DNA of 64,000 nucleotides, taken from contig JANSXC010000005.1 of NCBI GenBank assembly GCA_024743115.1, positions 186,001-250,000 on the forward strand. Direction: 5' to 3'. The position numbers and the translations under genes are program-made. Under the pieces are notes generated by a model, which saw only the letters and a program-made list of their open reading frames with translations, did no database searches and was not told the origin of the DNA. This DNA is from a bacterium (GTDB lineage: Bacteria; Planctomycetota; UBA1135; UBA2386). Positions within the stretch are counted from its first letter, which is position 1; the number at the start of each line of letters is the position of its first letter. Positions 47,137 through 57,022 of the stretch are shown here, piece by piece.

Positions 47137-49038
47137 ATGCGTACTCCTTCCAGATTCCTCGCGGCCACTGCTCTGGCCGCAGCTCTTCCTGCAACACTCC
47201 TCGCGCAAGGCGTCAACTGCCAGCTCCTCGGCACGTTGGACAACCGCGGCCCCTACAACGACATCTGGGGCTACGTCGCGCCCAACGGCGACGAATACGC
47301 GCTGCTCGGCACCCGCACCGGCACGTCGGTCATCGACGTCTCGAACCCTTCGAACCCCGTCGAACGCGGCTTCTTCTCGTACGGCAACTCGACGTGGCGC
47401 GACATCCGCACGTTCGGCACCTACGCGTACGTCGTGACCGAGTCGACGTCCGGCTTCCAGGTCATCGACCTGAGCAACCCCAACAGCCCGACCCTCGTCG
47501 GCACCCGCGGGACCAACAACTCCAACAACGCACACAACGTCTGCGTCGACCTCGGCACCGGACTGCTCTACCTGGTCGGCGCCAACACCGGCACGCCGGT
47601 CTACGACCTCAACACGAACCCCACGAACCCGTCTTTCCTCGGGTTCGCACTCGGCGGCGGCAACAGCAACTACTTCCACGACCTCTGCGTCGAGAACGGC
47701 TACGCCTACGGCTCGATGATCTACAACGGCGTGTTGCGGATCATGAACCCCGCGCAGTCGTTCCCGTGGACGTCGATCAGCGACCGCACGACGCCCAACT
47801 CGTTCACGCACAACGCCTGGCCCAACGCGGCCGGGACGGTCTGCGTCACGACCGACGAGCAGTCCGGCGGCGTAGTCAAGTTCTGGGACATCACCAACAA
47901 GGCCAACCCGCAGTCGCTCGGCACGTTCACCCCGAACCCCAACTCGATCCCGCACAACGCGTTCATCGTCGGGGACAAGTGCCACGTGAGCTGGTACACG
48001 GAGGGCTACCGCTGCATCGACATCAGCGACCCGAACAACCCGGTCGAGGTCGCGTCGTACGACACGTGGCCGGGCTCCTCGGGCGGCTTCGACGGCGCCT
48101 GGGGCGTCTACCCGTTCCTGCCTTCGGGCAACATCCTGGTCTCGGACGTCTCGACCGGCCTCTACGTCGTGCGCCCGTCGAACGCCGGCTTCACGACCTA
48201 CGGCCAGGGCTGCCCGGGCTCCGTCGCACAGGGCTGCCCGGAGCTCAACCCGACTGGCGGCAACCTGTCGGGCGCCACGCGTGACAACGAGTACTGCTAC
48301 CGCGTCAACAACACCGGCACGATCCAGGTCACGGGCTTCGAGCTCTGGACTCAGTCGACCGGCGGTACGGTGACGCGCCCGGCGCACATCTACGGCGATG
48401 CCGGCGGCGCGCCGCAGCCCAACCCGGTCGCAACCACGACGATGCAGATCGGCTCCTCGCAGGGCTTCTACACCGCAACGTTCGCCTCGCCCGTCACGCT
48501 GACCGGCGACTTCTACATCGGCATGGACAGCTCGTCGCAGAACGTCGTCATCTCGACGCTCACGAACGGCACGAGCGGGGTCGGTTTCTGGCGCGATCAG
48601 CAGACGCCGAACTGGACCCAGTCGGGCCTCGTGGCACGCCCGTCCTGGCGCGTGCAGTGCAGCTCGACCAACAACAAGGTTCCGAGTCTGTCGAACAACG
48701 GCTTCCCGATCATCGGCCAGAACTACTCGGTCACGCTCTCCGACGCCGTCGCGTCGTCGGCCGCGTTCAGCCTGACGGGACTGTCCGATACGGTCTTCCA
48801 GGGCACGCCGCTGCCCGCGCCGATCCCCGGCGCGCCTGGCTGTGAGGTCCTCGCGGCGCCGCTCGTCACGCAGCTCGTGTTCACGAGCGCCAACGGCGCC
48901 GCCAGCACGCCGTTCAGCGTGCCGAACTCCGGCAGCTACGCCGGACTCACGCTCTACCACCAGTGGGCGATCCTCGACGCGGTCAACTCGATCGGCATCG
49001 TGGTCTCGAACGCAGGTCGCGCGACGATCGACTTCTGA
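47137..49038 (+). CDS. Secreted choice-of-anchor-B protein (LVIVD-like repeats) with shared C-terminal domain
   Basis: 633-residue exported protein with a signal peptide (about 1-23). Residues about 30-345 are the choice-of-anchor-B beta-propeller region: 'NDIWGYVAPNGDEYALLGTR', 'WRDIRTFGTYAYVVTES', 'GFQVIDLSNPNSPTLVGT' and 'HNAFIVGDKCHVSWYTEGYR'. Next comes a Cys-rich G-Q-G-C-P-G element and a beta domain. The last 120 residues ('NNGFPIIGQNYSVTLSDA', 'PIPGAPGCEVLAAP', 'AGLTLYHQWAILDAVNSIG', 'SNAGRATIDF') form the C-terminal domain also seen at 11797-12756 and 57023-58036. Probably a surface protein; what anchors it is not known. Confidence 0.88.
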   Translation: MRTPSRFLAATALAAALPATLLAQGVNCQLLGTLDNRGPYNDIWGYVAPNGDEYALLGTRTGTSVIDVSNPSNPVERGFFSYGNSTWRDIRTFGTYAYVVTESTSGFQVIDLSNPNSPTLVGTRGTNNSNNAHNVCVDLGTGLLYLVGANTGTPVYDLNTNPTNPSFLGFALGGGNSNYFHDLCVENGYAYGSMIYNGVLRIMNPAQSFPWTSISDRTTPNSFTHNAWPNAAGTVCVTTDEQSGGVVKFWDITNKANPQSLGTFTPNPNSIPHNAFIVGDKCHVSWYTEGYRCIDISDPNNPVEVASYDTWPGSSGGFDGAWGVYPFLPSGNILVSDVSTGLYVVRPSNAGFTTYGQGCPGSVAQGCPELNPTGGNLSGATRDNEYCYRVNNTGTIQVTGFELWTQSTGGTVTRPAHIYGDAGGAPQPNPVATTTMQIGSSQGFYTATFASPVTLTGDFYIGMDSSSQNVVISTLTNGTSGVGFWRDQQTPNWTQSGLVARPSWRVQCSSTNNKVPSLSNNGFPIIGQNYSVTLSDAVASSAAFSLTGLSDTVFQGTPLPAPIPGAPGCEVLAAPLVTQLVFTSANGAASTPFSVPNSGSYAGLTLYHQWAILDAVNSIGIVVSNAGRATIDF

Positions 49039-49080
49039 TCCGGTCGATTCGCCGCGCCCGACGGGTGCACGCGACCAGAG

Positions 49081-49113
49081 AACGCGCCCGGACGCCCAGC
49101 GTCCGGGCGCGTT
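49081..49113. terminator. Strong bidirectional terminator hairpin
   Basis: A perfect 15-bp stem: AACGCGCCCGGACGC (49081-49095) with GCGTCCGGGCGCGTT (49099-49113) around the loop CCA. A short T-run follows (49118-49121). It lies between the convergent choice-of-anchor-B and sigma-factor genes. Confidence 0.9.
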
Positions 49114-49137
49114 CCGGTTTTGGTCGCCGAATCCGCG

Positions 49138-51840
49138 TCAATCGCGCACGACGTTGACCTGCCCGGGCACGAGCGCGACGGGGATTCGGCGCACCTCTCG
49201 GCCTTGCTTGTGCAACACGACCGTCGTCACCGACTCGGGCGCAGAGAGCACTTCGGATCGGCCGTCGTGGAGCGGGAACTGTGACAACCGATCAACACCG
49301 TCACCGCTGATCACCCAAAGACTGATCCGCTTGCCCGCTGCATCGACCGCGCTGACCCGATCGGCGAACTCGGCATCGGCAAGTTCGACCCGCAGGTGCA
49401 GTCGCAGCGACACTCGCACCTCGAGCGCATCGAGCGGTTGATCGACCGCCGCCAGCCCCTGGGCTCCTCGCAACTCAGGGGGCTGCTCGCCGTCCCGCCC
49501 GAACGCAGTTGGCATGATCTGGTCGCCCGATAGCGCCAGATAGACGCCGTTCGTCCCGACGTCGCGAAACTCGAACCTACCGGACTCGTCCGTCACTACC
49601 GACCGACCCGGCTGAGAACGCCCGGAACTCCCGCGGCGCTTCCGGCCATCGGTACCGACGACCTCGCGACGCAGCAGCAGAGTGTCACGCAGAAGCTGGA
49701 CCCGAACCTCCGGGACCGGCTGTCCCGCCGAACTGACGACGCGTCCGGCGACTCGCGCCACAGTCGCCTCCGCCGCCGCCATGAGGACGGCGTGGTCCGT
49801 ACCCGCGTAGATCGGCCCCCCGACGATCGTCACGAGCGTATCGGGCACGAGCGCAGCCACGGTGTACTCGCGGTTGAGCAACCCCGTGAGCGTGAATCGC
49901 CCGCTGGCGTCCGTCCGCACCCAGTTCCACTTCGCCGTCGGGTTCGTGTCGAGAATACGATCGACGGACATCGTCGGGCGGCCGTGCTGGGTGAATCGCT
50001 CCCAAAGCTCCGCGCGGGTCAGGCCCCCGCCGAGATAGCCTTCGACCGCGATGAGCCCGAGCCCCTCGGGCAGCGACCCGAAGACGGTCGGGTCGACCAC
50101 CCAGACCTTCGCATCCGCCAGCGGTCGCCGCCGCGCGTCCACGACGAGGCCCGAGATCGCGAGCGGTTCGCCACCGAGCGCGACGGTAACGAACGGTTGT
50201 GCGCTGGAATCGAACTCGCCCTCCCAGGCTGCAAGCGTCGCGCGACCCGGAAGGTAGCCGCGCTTCATCGCCAGAACCTCGCGTTCGCGACCCGCCTCCC
50301 CCATGTCGAACAGGAACCGCCCCTGCTCGCCAGACATCGTCACCGCACCACCGAGCGACACATGCGCTTGCTCGACAGGTGCACCGGCAGCATCCACGAC
50401 CTGGCCCGTGATGCTCCCCGGAACGGGGACCGGGCGCGTGAGCGTCACCCGGATTGCGGAACTCGATCGGTCGGGTTGGGGCAGCTCCGTCGCAAGGTAA
50501 CCCGCCAGGCTGACCCGTAGGACAGCACCCGGCACCCTACCGACTTTCAGCAACTCGAATCGCCCGGCGTCTCCGGTCTGCACGGTCCAGGTGGGTGGCC
50601 GCGAATAGTCCAGAACGTCGCCGAACCGTGCCCGAAAGTCGCGAGGCAACACGCACCGCACCAGCGCTCCGGCGAGCTCGTTGCCGGCCTCGTCGACGAC
50701 GACCCCACTCAACCCCAGCGCTCGCGTGGCTACGATCACCGGCTCACCAGAACCCGCCGGCTCGATGACCCCCGCCAGCACGGTCGCGAGATCGACTTCG
50801 TCCGTCACGACCTCCGCGCGCACGCCTGGATGCGGCATCGTGAAGTAGCCCGCGTCATCGGTAATCGACGCGTCAGCGACACCCCCGAGGTCGCCCCGTA
50901 ACCGCACCCTCACGCCGGGCACTGGGTGCGCCGCAACGCCGAGCACTCGGCCGCGCAACTGCCGCGCATCGGCCACGACGTCTTCGGTCCCGAGTTCGGC
51001 GGCCCTGCGCGCGCTCGATCCAACCGCCTCCCGCGTCGGGGTCGCGATCTCGTCTACCGGCTGAGCGGCGACCCGCGCACCATCGGAGCCGGCGCGCCGC
51101 GCCGAACGCACGGGTTCCGGATCGGACCAACCCCAGATCACGAGCAGGCTCGTGAGCAGAACGGCGCCGCAAGCGAACAGAACGAGGTGGGTCTTCACGA
51201 TGGCAGCTCCCGTAACACAAGTGGCAGCAGCAAGGCCGCCGCCGCCCCCGGGGACGGGTATCGACGGTTCGACAGTGGTCGCGACGAAGTCGCGACCACC
51301 GTGCAGGGCGAGCAACGGCGCCACCCAGGCACCGCGCCCATCGAAGTCTTGATCCAGACGCAACCGCAACTGCGCGAGGCCACGCTTGAGTCGCGTCCGC
51401 ACGGTCTCGACCGGCAAGTCGAGCCGCCGCGCAACCTCGCGGGGCGGCAGGTCTTCCCAGTAGCGCAACAGCACCGCGGCGCGATACAGCTCGTCGAGCC
51501 GCATCACGGCATCGACGACGCGGCGATGCATCGCCACGCGTTCAAGTACCGCTACGGCCGAGGGCTCGGCCTCACCTGCACGGGCAGTGACCGCCGCCTG
51601 CTCTCGCCGTCGTCGTCGCGCGTCGTCGCGGGCACTGCGCAACCCCAGGCTCTTGACCGCCCGCGCGAGCCAGGACCGCGGGTTCGACAGCCGCACAGGA
51701 CTGGCGAAGGCCTGGAGCATCGCCTCCTGACAGAGGTCATCCGCATGCGCCTCATCGCGCACGAGCTGCTGGGCGAGCCGAAAGAGCCAACTGCGATGGC
51801 TCAGCAGCTCCCGCACGGTTTGATCGTCGGCTTCGGTCAA
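49138..51840 (-). CDS. ECF sigma factor fused to a membrane helix and a long carboxypeptidase-regulatory-like repeat region
   Basis: 900-residue fusion. Residues about 12-75 are sigma70 region 2 ('LVRDEAHADDLCQEAMLQAF') and about 105-160 region 4 ('YRAAVLLRYWEDLPPREVAR', 'TVRTRLKRGLAQLRLRL'). After a Gly-rich linker, one transmembrane helix spans about 212-238. The remaining 650 residues are repeated beta-sandwich units of the CarboxypepD_reg type (for example 'LRGRVLGVAAHPVPGVRVRL', 'ITGQVVDAAGAPVEQAHVSL', 'ISGLVVDARRRPLADAKVWV', 'VAGRVVSSAGQPVPEVRVQL'). The sigma part would be in the cytoplasm and the repeats outside, giving a one-protein envelope sensor. Start is TTG at 51840; an in-frame stop lies a short way upstream. 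Confidence 0.9.
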   Translation of the reverse strand: MTEADDQTVRELLSHRSWLFRLAQQLVRDEAHADDLCQEAMLQAFASPVRLSNPRSWLARAVKSLGLRSARDDARRRRREQAAVTARAGEAEPSAVAVLERVAMHRRVVDAVMRLDELYRAAVLLRYWEDLPPREVARRLDLPVETVRTRLKRGLAQLRLRLDQDFDGRGAWVAPLLALHGGRDFVATTVEPSIPVPGGGGGLAAATCVTGAAIVKTHLVLFACGAVLLTSLLVIWGWSDPEPVRSARRAGSDGARVAAQPVDEIATPTREAVGSSARRAAELGTEDVVADARQLRGRVLGVAAHPVPGVRVRLRGDLGGVADASITDDAGYFTMPHPGVRAEVVTDEVDLATVLAGVIEPAGSGEPVIVATRALGLSGVVVDEAGNELAGALVRCVLPRDFRARFGDVLDYSRPPTWTVQTGDAGRFELLKVGRVPGAVLRVSLAGYLATELPQPDRSSSAIRVTLTRPVPVPGSITGQVVDAAGAPVEQAHVSLGGAVTMSGEQGRFLFDMGEAGREREVLAMKRGYLPGRATLAAWEGEFDSSAQPFVTVALGGEPLAISGLVVDARRRPLADAKVWVVDPTVFGSLPEGLGLIAVEGYLGGGLTRAELWERFTQHGRPTMSVDRILDTNPTAKWNWVRTDASGRFTLTGLLNREYTVAALVPDTLVTIVGGPIYAGTDHAVLMAAAEATVARVAGRVVSSAGQPVPEVRVQLLRDTLLLRREVVGTDGRKRRGSSGRSQPGRSVVTDESGRFEFRDVGTNGVYLALSGDQIMPTAFGRDGEQPPELRGAQGLAAVDQPLDALEVRVSLRLHLRVELADAEFADRVSAVDAAGKRISLWVISGDGVDRLSQFPLHDGRSEVLSAPESVTTVVLHKQGREVRRIPVALVPGQVNVVRD

Positions 51841-51895
51841 GGCGAGATTCAGGTCCCGCCCATTCGACGATCGGTTCAGCTATTCCGCACTTCCC

Positions 51896-52807
51896 CTAGT
51901 CGTCGGGCCCGCCACCGCAAAAGCCGAGCCTCACGAGTTCCTGCAACCGTGCAGGCGCCGTCGCGCTCGTCTTGCACATGAACCCCGACTTGTGCGCGAA
52001 GTGCACGTCAGGCTCGGCCTCAACCCGCGAGAAGTCGAGTCGCGGATCGTCCTCGTAACGCGTGATGCCATATCCGCTACCACGACGATCGGGATAGACC
52101 ATCGCGGCCGTGGCGACCTCGCGCTCGGACGCGCGCACGTAGCGCGCTACGCTCGCCGACGGATCGTCGAGCAGGCCCGAGCTGCGCGGCAGGAAGACGA
52201 CTTCGAGTTCGTCACCGTCAACGCGGACCGCCCATCGCTCGGACGCCTGCTCGACCGCCGCAATGCCCTGTCGGACGTCGCGGAGATAGTCGACGAGATC
52301 CTGCCCGACCAGCGCGAGGAAGTCGTACACGACTTCCCCCGGCCGGTGGCTCGGCTGCGACGCGAATCGTCGCAACAGCGTGCCATCGATCGGTGATCCG
52401 AGGCGCGACACCGCGCGGCGCGGCACGCCGAGCCACTCGGCCGTCTTGTTGGGGCCGCGCGAGTCGAACCACTCCGCCGGCTCGAGCCAGTCGCAGAACA
52501 GCAGCGCATCGTCGTAGAGCCCGAGCGATTGCAGCACGAGGCTGAGCGCACAGGTCGGTGGGTGCTCGCGCGGAAAGTGATGGTGGTCGAACGCGTTCTG
52601 CGCCGCCTCGTGAACGCCCCCGATATCGACGATCGCCACCGCGGGATCCGTGACTTCCGCGGGCGTCGGCTCACGCCGCTCGATCGGGCAGCGATACATC
52701 GCGGCGAGCACGCCGCACGCCAGGAGGTCGTCTTTGTGCGCACCACCGGGGTGGGTAACGATCTTGGCGACACCGGACGCAGAATTGGCAACAGAGGGAT
52801 CAGCCAT
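51896..52807 (-). CDS. MYG1-like (UPF0160) metal-dependent protein
   Basis: 303-residue protein. 'IVTHPGGAHKDDLLACGVLA' matches the T-H-x-x-x-x-H-x-D-D segment of MYG1, and 'NAFDHHHFPRE' matches the D-H-H-x-x motif shared with DHH-type phosphoesterases. MYG1 in eukaryotes is a 3'-5' RNA exonuclease, so nuclease activity is possible here. It has no signal peptide. The ATG at 52805-52807 is chosen because it leaves a 25-nt gap to the upstream DUF1552 gene; longer starts would overlap that gene. Confidence 0.85.
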   Translation of the reverse strand: MADPSVANSASGVAKIVTHPGGAHKDDLLACGVLAAMYRCPIERREPTPAEVTDPAVAIVDIGGVHEAAQNAFDHHHFPREHPPTCALSLVLQSLGLYDDALLFCDWLEPAEWFDSRGPNKTAEWLGVPRRAVSRLGSPIDGTLLRRFASQPSHRPGEVVYDFLALVGQDLVDYLRDVRQGIAAVEQASERWAVRVDGDELEVVFLPRSSGLLDDPSASVARYVRASEREVATAAMVYPDRRGSGYGITRYEDDPRLDFSRVEAEPDVHFAHKSGFMCKTSATAPARLQELVRLGFCGGGPDD

Positions 52808-52832
52808 CGCGCGCAGTCTTACTCGAACCGCG

Positions 52833-54146
52833 CTACTCGAACAGGGGTTCGTCGGCGTCGCCGAAGCTCGCGACTTCGGCACCGGTCTTCCGCAAGAGCC
52901 CGAGCCAGAGCCGGCAGAGTGGCGTATCGGGCGGCGAGACGATGCGACCGGTCGGCACTCCACCGCCCGCGACTACCACCGGCAGATCGTGCGGCGAGTG
53001 CTTGTTACCGTCGCTCATCGCCGCCGCGAGGACCACGGCCGAGTGCTCGAGCACGTTCGAGTCAGCCTCCTCGATCACCGCGAGCCGATCCAGCAGTCCC
53101 ACGAACTGCTCGACGTGCCAGCGATTGATCCGACGATAGGACTTCAGTTTCTCGGGCTTGTTCTGGTGGTGGGAATACTCATGGAAGTTGCCGTCGCAGC
53201 CCTCGATCCAGCCGAACCGCCGACCCGATACCTCGTTGGCAGTCAGGAACGTCACGATCCGCGTCGCGTCACTGCGGAACGCGAGCGCGACGAGGTCGAG
53301 CATCAGGCCGACGTGGGTCGGATAGTGCTTCGGATATCCACCCGTCGGCCGCTCGCCCGCATCGAGTGCCTCGACGTCGGCGATTGCCGCGGCCGCCTCG
53401 ATGCGACGCTCGACGCTGCGGACCGCGTCCTCGTACTCATCGAGCTTGCGCCGATCCGATTTCGACAGCCGCAACGCCAATCGCTTGCTGTCTCGTCGAA
53501 CGGCATCGAGCACGCTCTCGCGCGCCGCATCCTTCGCGAGTCGGCGGCTCCGGAACAACCGATCGAACGCCTGCGCCGGCACGATCTCCTTGAGCATGGG
53601 TCGGTCCGGCGCGGACCACGCGATGTGACCGCCGTAGACCGTCGAATATCCCATGTCCTCGACCGGGTAGATCGGGTCGCAACCGAGTTCGAGCGATGGC
53701 AACAACGTTCGATGACCGAGCCGCGACGCCGCGACCTGGTCACACGACACGCCGTTCCAGAGATCCCGACCGCCAGTCCGCCGGATCGTCTTGCCGGTCA
53801 GAAGCGGTGCAACCTTGGCGTAGTGCCCGTCACCCGTGAAGCTGCCGCGATTCGCGAGCCCGGTGTAGACCCCGACCCGGTCGGCATGTCGCACGAGCGG
53901 AGCGAGCGAGAACGACGGCATCCAATCGGGCTGGCCCGCCGGCCTGTCGTTCGCCGGCCGCTCCTCGCCTTTGCGCGGCGGCGCTGGATGCCAGGCCGAG
54001 GGCAACATCCCGTTTGGCGTGACGACAATGCAGAGCCGGCGCGGGGGTTGCCGCAGCGACGCCGGGCCGACCGCCGCGAGCGTCTCGAGCCAGGGCAACG
54101 CAAACGTCACACCTGCGCCCCGCAAGAACGTCCGCCGACCGATCAT
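52833..54146 (-). CDS. DUF1552 family secreted protein
   Basis: 437-residue protein with a Tat-like N-terminus (R-R-T-F-L-R-G-A-G). DUF1552 blocks are clear: 'PRRLCIVVTPNGMLPSAWHP', 'GVYTGLANRGSFTGDGHYAK', 'LLPSLELGCDP', 'RLALRLSKSDRRKLDEYEDA' and 'VAGGGVPTGRIVSPPDTPL'. The family is found together with DUF1588/1592 cytochrome-type partners in Planctomycetota; its biochemical role is unproven. The ATG overlaps the upstream stop as ATGA (54143-54146). Confidence 0.93.
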   Translation of the reverse strand: MIGRRTFLRGAGVTFALPWLETLAAVGPASLRQPPRRLCIVVTPNGMLPSAWHPAPPRKGEERPANDRPAGQPDWMPSFSLAPLVRHADRVGVYTGLANRGSFTGDGHYAKVAPLLTGKTIRRTGGRDLWNGVSCDQVAASRLGHRTLLPSLELGCDPIYPVEDMGYSTVYGGHIAWSAPDRPMLKEIVPAQAFDRLFRSRRLAKDAARESVLDAVRRDSKRLALRLSKSDRRKLDEYEDAVRSVERRIEAAAAIADVEALDAGERPTGGYPKHYPTHVGLMLDLVALAFRSDATRIVTFLTANEVSGRRFGWIEGCDGNFHEYSHHQNKPEKLKSYRRINRWHVEQFVGLLDRLAVIEEADSNVLEHSAVVLAAAMSDGNKHSPHDLPVVVAGGGVPTGRIVSPPDTPLCRLWLGLLRKTGAEVASFGDADEPLFE

Positions 54147-56074
54147 CGATCGCCACCTCCGGCACCGGTCGAGGTGGCGGCAGACTGGTGGTCGGGATCG
54201 CGCATCAGGAACAGCGGGGACGTGACGACAGCCGCGAGCAAGGCCGAGAACCGATCCTCGCGCGCTCGCGTCGCGGCCACGATCTTCGCGAGTTCGGGCT
54301 CGTCGGCAAGGGTCAGCTCCCGGCCGATGCCATGCACGAGCAGGTTCTTGGCCAGCGCCCGAACGAAGTCGTCAGCGCGCAGAAGCAGCGCATCCTTGAG
54401 CGCAATCGGTCCGTCGATCGCCGTTCCGTCCGGCAGCTCCGCGTTGGCATCGACGGGTCTGCCGTGCACTTCGTCACGCCAACGACCGAGCGGATCATAG
54501 TTCTCGAGCGCGAAGCCGATCGCATCCATCTCCGCATGACAGGCCCGGCAACTCCGCTGCTTGCGATGCCTTTCGAGCTGCTCACGCAGCGTCAGGCCGG
54601 CCTTGTTCTTGTCGTCCTTGGGCAGTTCGCCGGCCTCCGGCGGCGGGGGCGGTGGCGGCGAATCCAGCAGCCGCGCCAGCACCCACTGACCACGCTTCAC
54701 GGGGCTCGTGCGCAGCGGATACGACGTCGACATCAGCATCGCACCGGCGCCGAGCACACCGCCGCGGCGGCGATCGGAGAGCTCGACCCGCCGGAATCCA
54801 CGCCCTTCGAGCGGCTGCAGGCCGTAGTGCTTCGCGAGCAACGGATCGAGGAACGCATAGCCGGAGTCGATCAGCTCGAGCACGCTGCGATCGGCCGCGA
54901 CGATGTGGGCGAAGAGCCGCACGACTTCGTCTTTCAGCGCCGGCCGCAGCGACCGGTTCCAGATCTGAGGGAAACGGCGGAAGTCGGCGTTGTGCGTGAG
55001 CACCTCGTGCAGACCGAGCCACTGCGTCGCGAAGTCGTCGGCAAGGCCACGCCCGCGCCGCTGACGCGCGAGACGTAGCGCCTCCTCACGTATCCCCGCG
55101 GCACTCTCGAGCGCGCCGCTGATGACCGCGGCGTCGAGTTCGGAATCGGGCGGCCCCGACGTAATCATGTAGGCGAGCCGCACCGCGATCTCGTGCGGCG
55201 CGAGCCGACCGGCATCGCCTGCCCGCCCGACTTCGGCTCGGAAAAGAAAGCTCGGCGACGCAAGTACCGACCGCAGCACCGCGTGCCGGGCAGCCGCGCG
55301 CGACGCACCACGTCCGGTCGCCTGAGCCAGATCCGCGCGCAACGCTTCGACTTCCGCAGCCGCGACCGGCCGGCGATACGCCCGCGGCAAGAACGCCGAC
55401 AACCAGCCACCGTCGATCGCCGAGCCGAACAGCCGTGCGCTGGCACCTTCGTCGGCGATCACCGCCGATGCGACGTGGTCGGCCACATCGAGGTACTTCT
55501 CGAACATCAAGGGCGAGACGTTCTGCACGTCACCGATCCCTTCGAAGCCATGCGCCGTCGCGTCATCGGGCAACAGATCGAGCGCTCGCCAGCGAACACC
55601 GAAGAGTGCGCGAATCGTGTGCTCGTACTGCCGACGCGTCAGTCGCCGCATCGTCGCAACGCGAGCTCCCGGCCGACGTGGCGCGAGCCTGGACAGCGCC
55701 GCAAGGATCGCCGCGCGTTCGCGGTAGGTCGGCGATTCGTCCTCGTCGGACGGCGGCATCGTGCGGCCACGAACGCGAGACGCGGCGAGCAGCAGCCGCT
55801 CGAGTCGCTCGCGATCACCCTTCCCCGCCGCCGCACCCGCCGACTGGGGCAGCAGGCTCGAGAGCTCGAAACCACCCTCCGCGTCAGGCCCGCCGTGACA
55901 CTCCCCACACCATCTGGCCAGCGGCCCATCCAGCGTCACGAACGGGTTCCCGGGCAGCTGCGCCGCAGCGCGATCCTGGCTCGGCAACAGGGCGACGGCT
56001 ATCAGGGCGACCGAGAATGCGACTCGCGCCGCGCGATCGACCGGCGACCGGCTCGAATGCAACAGTCGGGGCAT
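54143..56074 (-). CDS. DUF1587/1592/1588/1585 multi-domain protein with haem-binding motifs
   Basis: 643-residue exported protein. It has a signal peptide (about 1-38) and a first haem motif C-G-E-C-H near residue 55. DUF1587 ('RLTRRQYEHTIRALFG'), DUF1592 ('SPSFLFRAEVGRAG', 'LAPHEIAVRLAYMITSGPPD') and DUF1588 ('TSYPLRTSPVKRGQWVLARL', followed by a run of seven prolines) come next. The final part has a second haem motif C-R-A-C-H and 'AEMDAIGFALENYDPLGRWR', then DUF1585. Such proteins pair with DUF1552 partners, as here by ATGA coupling. The role is unknown but probably redox-linked in the envelope. The ATG at 56074 gives a good signal peptide. Confidence 0.93.
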   Translation of the reverse strand: MPRLLHSSRSPVDRAARVAFSVALIAVALLPSQDRAAAQLPGNPFVTLDGPLARWCGECHGGPDAEGGFELSSLLPQSAGAAAGKGDRERLERLLLAASRVRGRTMPPSDEDESPTYRERAAILAALSRLAPRRPGARVATMRRLTRRQYEHTIRALFGVRWRALDLLPDDATAHGFEGIGDVQNVSPLMFEKYLDVADHVASAVIADEGASARLFGSAIDGGWLSAFLPRAYRRPVAAAEVEALRADLAQATGRGASRAAARHAVLRSVLASPSFLFRAEVGRAGDAGRLAPHEIAVRLAYMITSGPPDSELDAAVISGALESAAGIREEALRLARQRRGRGLADDFATQWLGLHEVLTHNADFRRFPQIWNRSLRPALKDEVVRLFAHIVAADRSVLELIDSGYAFLDPLLAKHYGLQPLEGRGFRRVELSDRRRGGVLGAGAMLMSTSYPLRTSPVKRGQWVLARLLDSPPPPPPPEAGELPKDDKNKAGLTLREQLERHRKQRSCRACHAEMDAIGFALENYDPLGRWRDEVHGRPVDANAELPDGTAIDGPIALKDALLLRADDFVRALAKNLLVHGIGRELTLADEPELAKIVAATRAREDRFSALLAAVVTSPLFLMRDPDHQSAATSTGAGGGDR

Positions 56075-56153
56075 GGTGGACCGACAGCGTATCCGCAACT
56101 CCCGGCGCGGATGCCCCCCAACGACGATCCAGGCATTCCGTATGCTCTCGGCG

Positions 56154-56816
56154 ATGACGTCTCGCAGAACCCGCACCACCCGTCGACAGCTGTCGATGCT
56201 GATCGTCGCCTCGCTGCTCGCGTGCGATACCGAGGAACGGGCGAACGCCACCGGCGCTGGCTACGCCCTCGAGTGTGGCTGGACGGTGCGGTTCGACAAC
56301 CCGGACTACGATGCAGAACCGACCCGCTTCGTGCAGGACGAACGTGGCCTCGAAGCGCAACCCGGACCCAACGCCTGCCTCTGGCATCCCGCCCGCACGG
56401 TCCACGGCAACTTTCGGATCAGTGTCGACGTCGCCCACCTCGACTCCGGCCTCCACCCGCACGGCGCCGGCCTCGCTTTCGGCGGCACCGAGGTCGACGG
56501 CGACAACCAACGCTACACCTACTTCCTCGTGCGCGGCGACCGCCACTTCCTCATCAAGACCCGCAGCGGCGACGCGACGACGGACGTCGTGAGCTGGACC
56601 GAACACGAGGCTCTCACGCCAGAGGACGAGTCCGGCCGGACGAAGAACCGACTCGCGGTCGAAGCTCGCACGGACACCGTCGTCTTCTACGTCAACGGCA
56701 AGCCGGTCCACAGCGCGAAGCGGGCCACTATTCCGACTGCCGGCCAGCACGGCTACCGCCTCGTACACGACCTGCACGTGCGCTTCGACGACCCGATCGA
56801 AGAAGCGCTCGACTGA
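56154..56816 (+). CDS. LamG/DUF1080-like lipoprotein
   Basis: 220-residue lipoprotein (signal ending S-L-L-A-C, with an R-R-x-R-x-x-R-R-Q-L N-region). The mature part is a concanavalin-like beta-sandwich: 'VHGNFRISVDVAHLDSGLHP', 'GAGLAFGGTEVDGDNQRYTY', 'NRLAVEARTDTVVFYVNGKP' and 'GYRLVHDLHVRFDDP'. This matches the LamG/DUF1080 type used for sugar binding or glycoside hydrolysis. Starts at 56142 and 56154 are both possible. It is divergent from the DUF1592-type gene. Confidence 0.8.
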   Translation: MTSRRTRTTRRQLSMLIVASLLACDTEERANATGAGYALECGWTVRFDNPDYDAEPTRFVQDERGLEAQPGPNACLWHPARTVHGNFRISVDVAHLDSGLHPHGAGLAFGGTEVDGDNQRYTYFLVRGDRHFLIKTRSGDATTDVVSWTEHEALTPEDESGRTKNRLAVEARTDTVVFYVNGKPVHSAKRATIPTAGQHGYRLVHDLHVRFDDPIEEALD

Positions 56817-57022
56817 ACGGTGCGGAGCCCGGCCATCGATCGCCCTCCGACTCTGCCCGGGGGTGCGCTTCGAAGCCCGAACACGGACGACCGTCATGCC
56901 CGGTGGCTAAATCCGGCACGGCACGTCGAGTTTGCGCGGTTTTGGCGATCGCTCGGCCGCTCGCTCCCTCACGCACTTCGTCAGCAACCCCCAATCGTCG
57001 AAGTATCACCCCGGAGCGAAAC

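Noticed and set aside
47083-48960. 625-codon antisense frame under the choice-of-anchor-B gene
   Set aside because: It is Val/Arg/Asp-rich without domains, whereas the sense strand has a signal peptide and recognised repeats.
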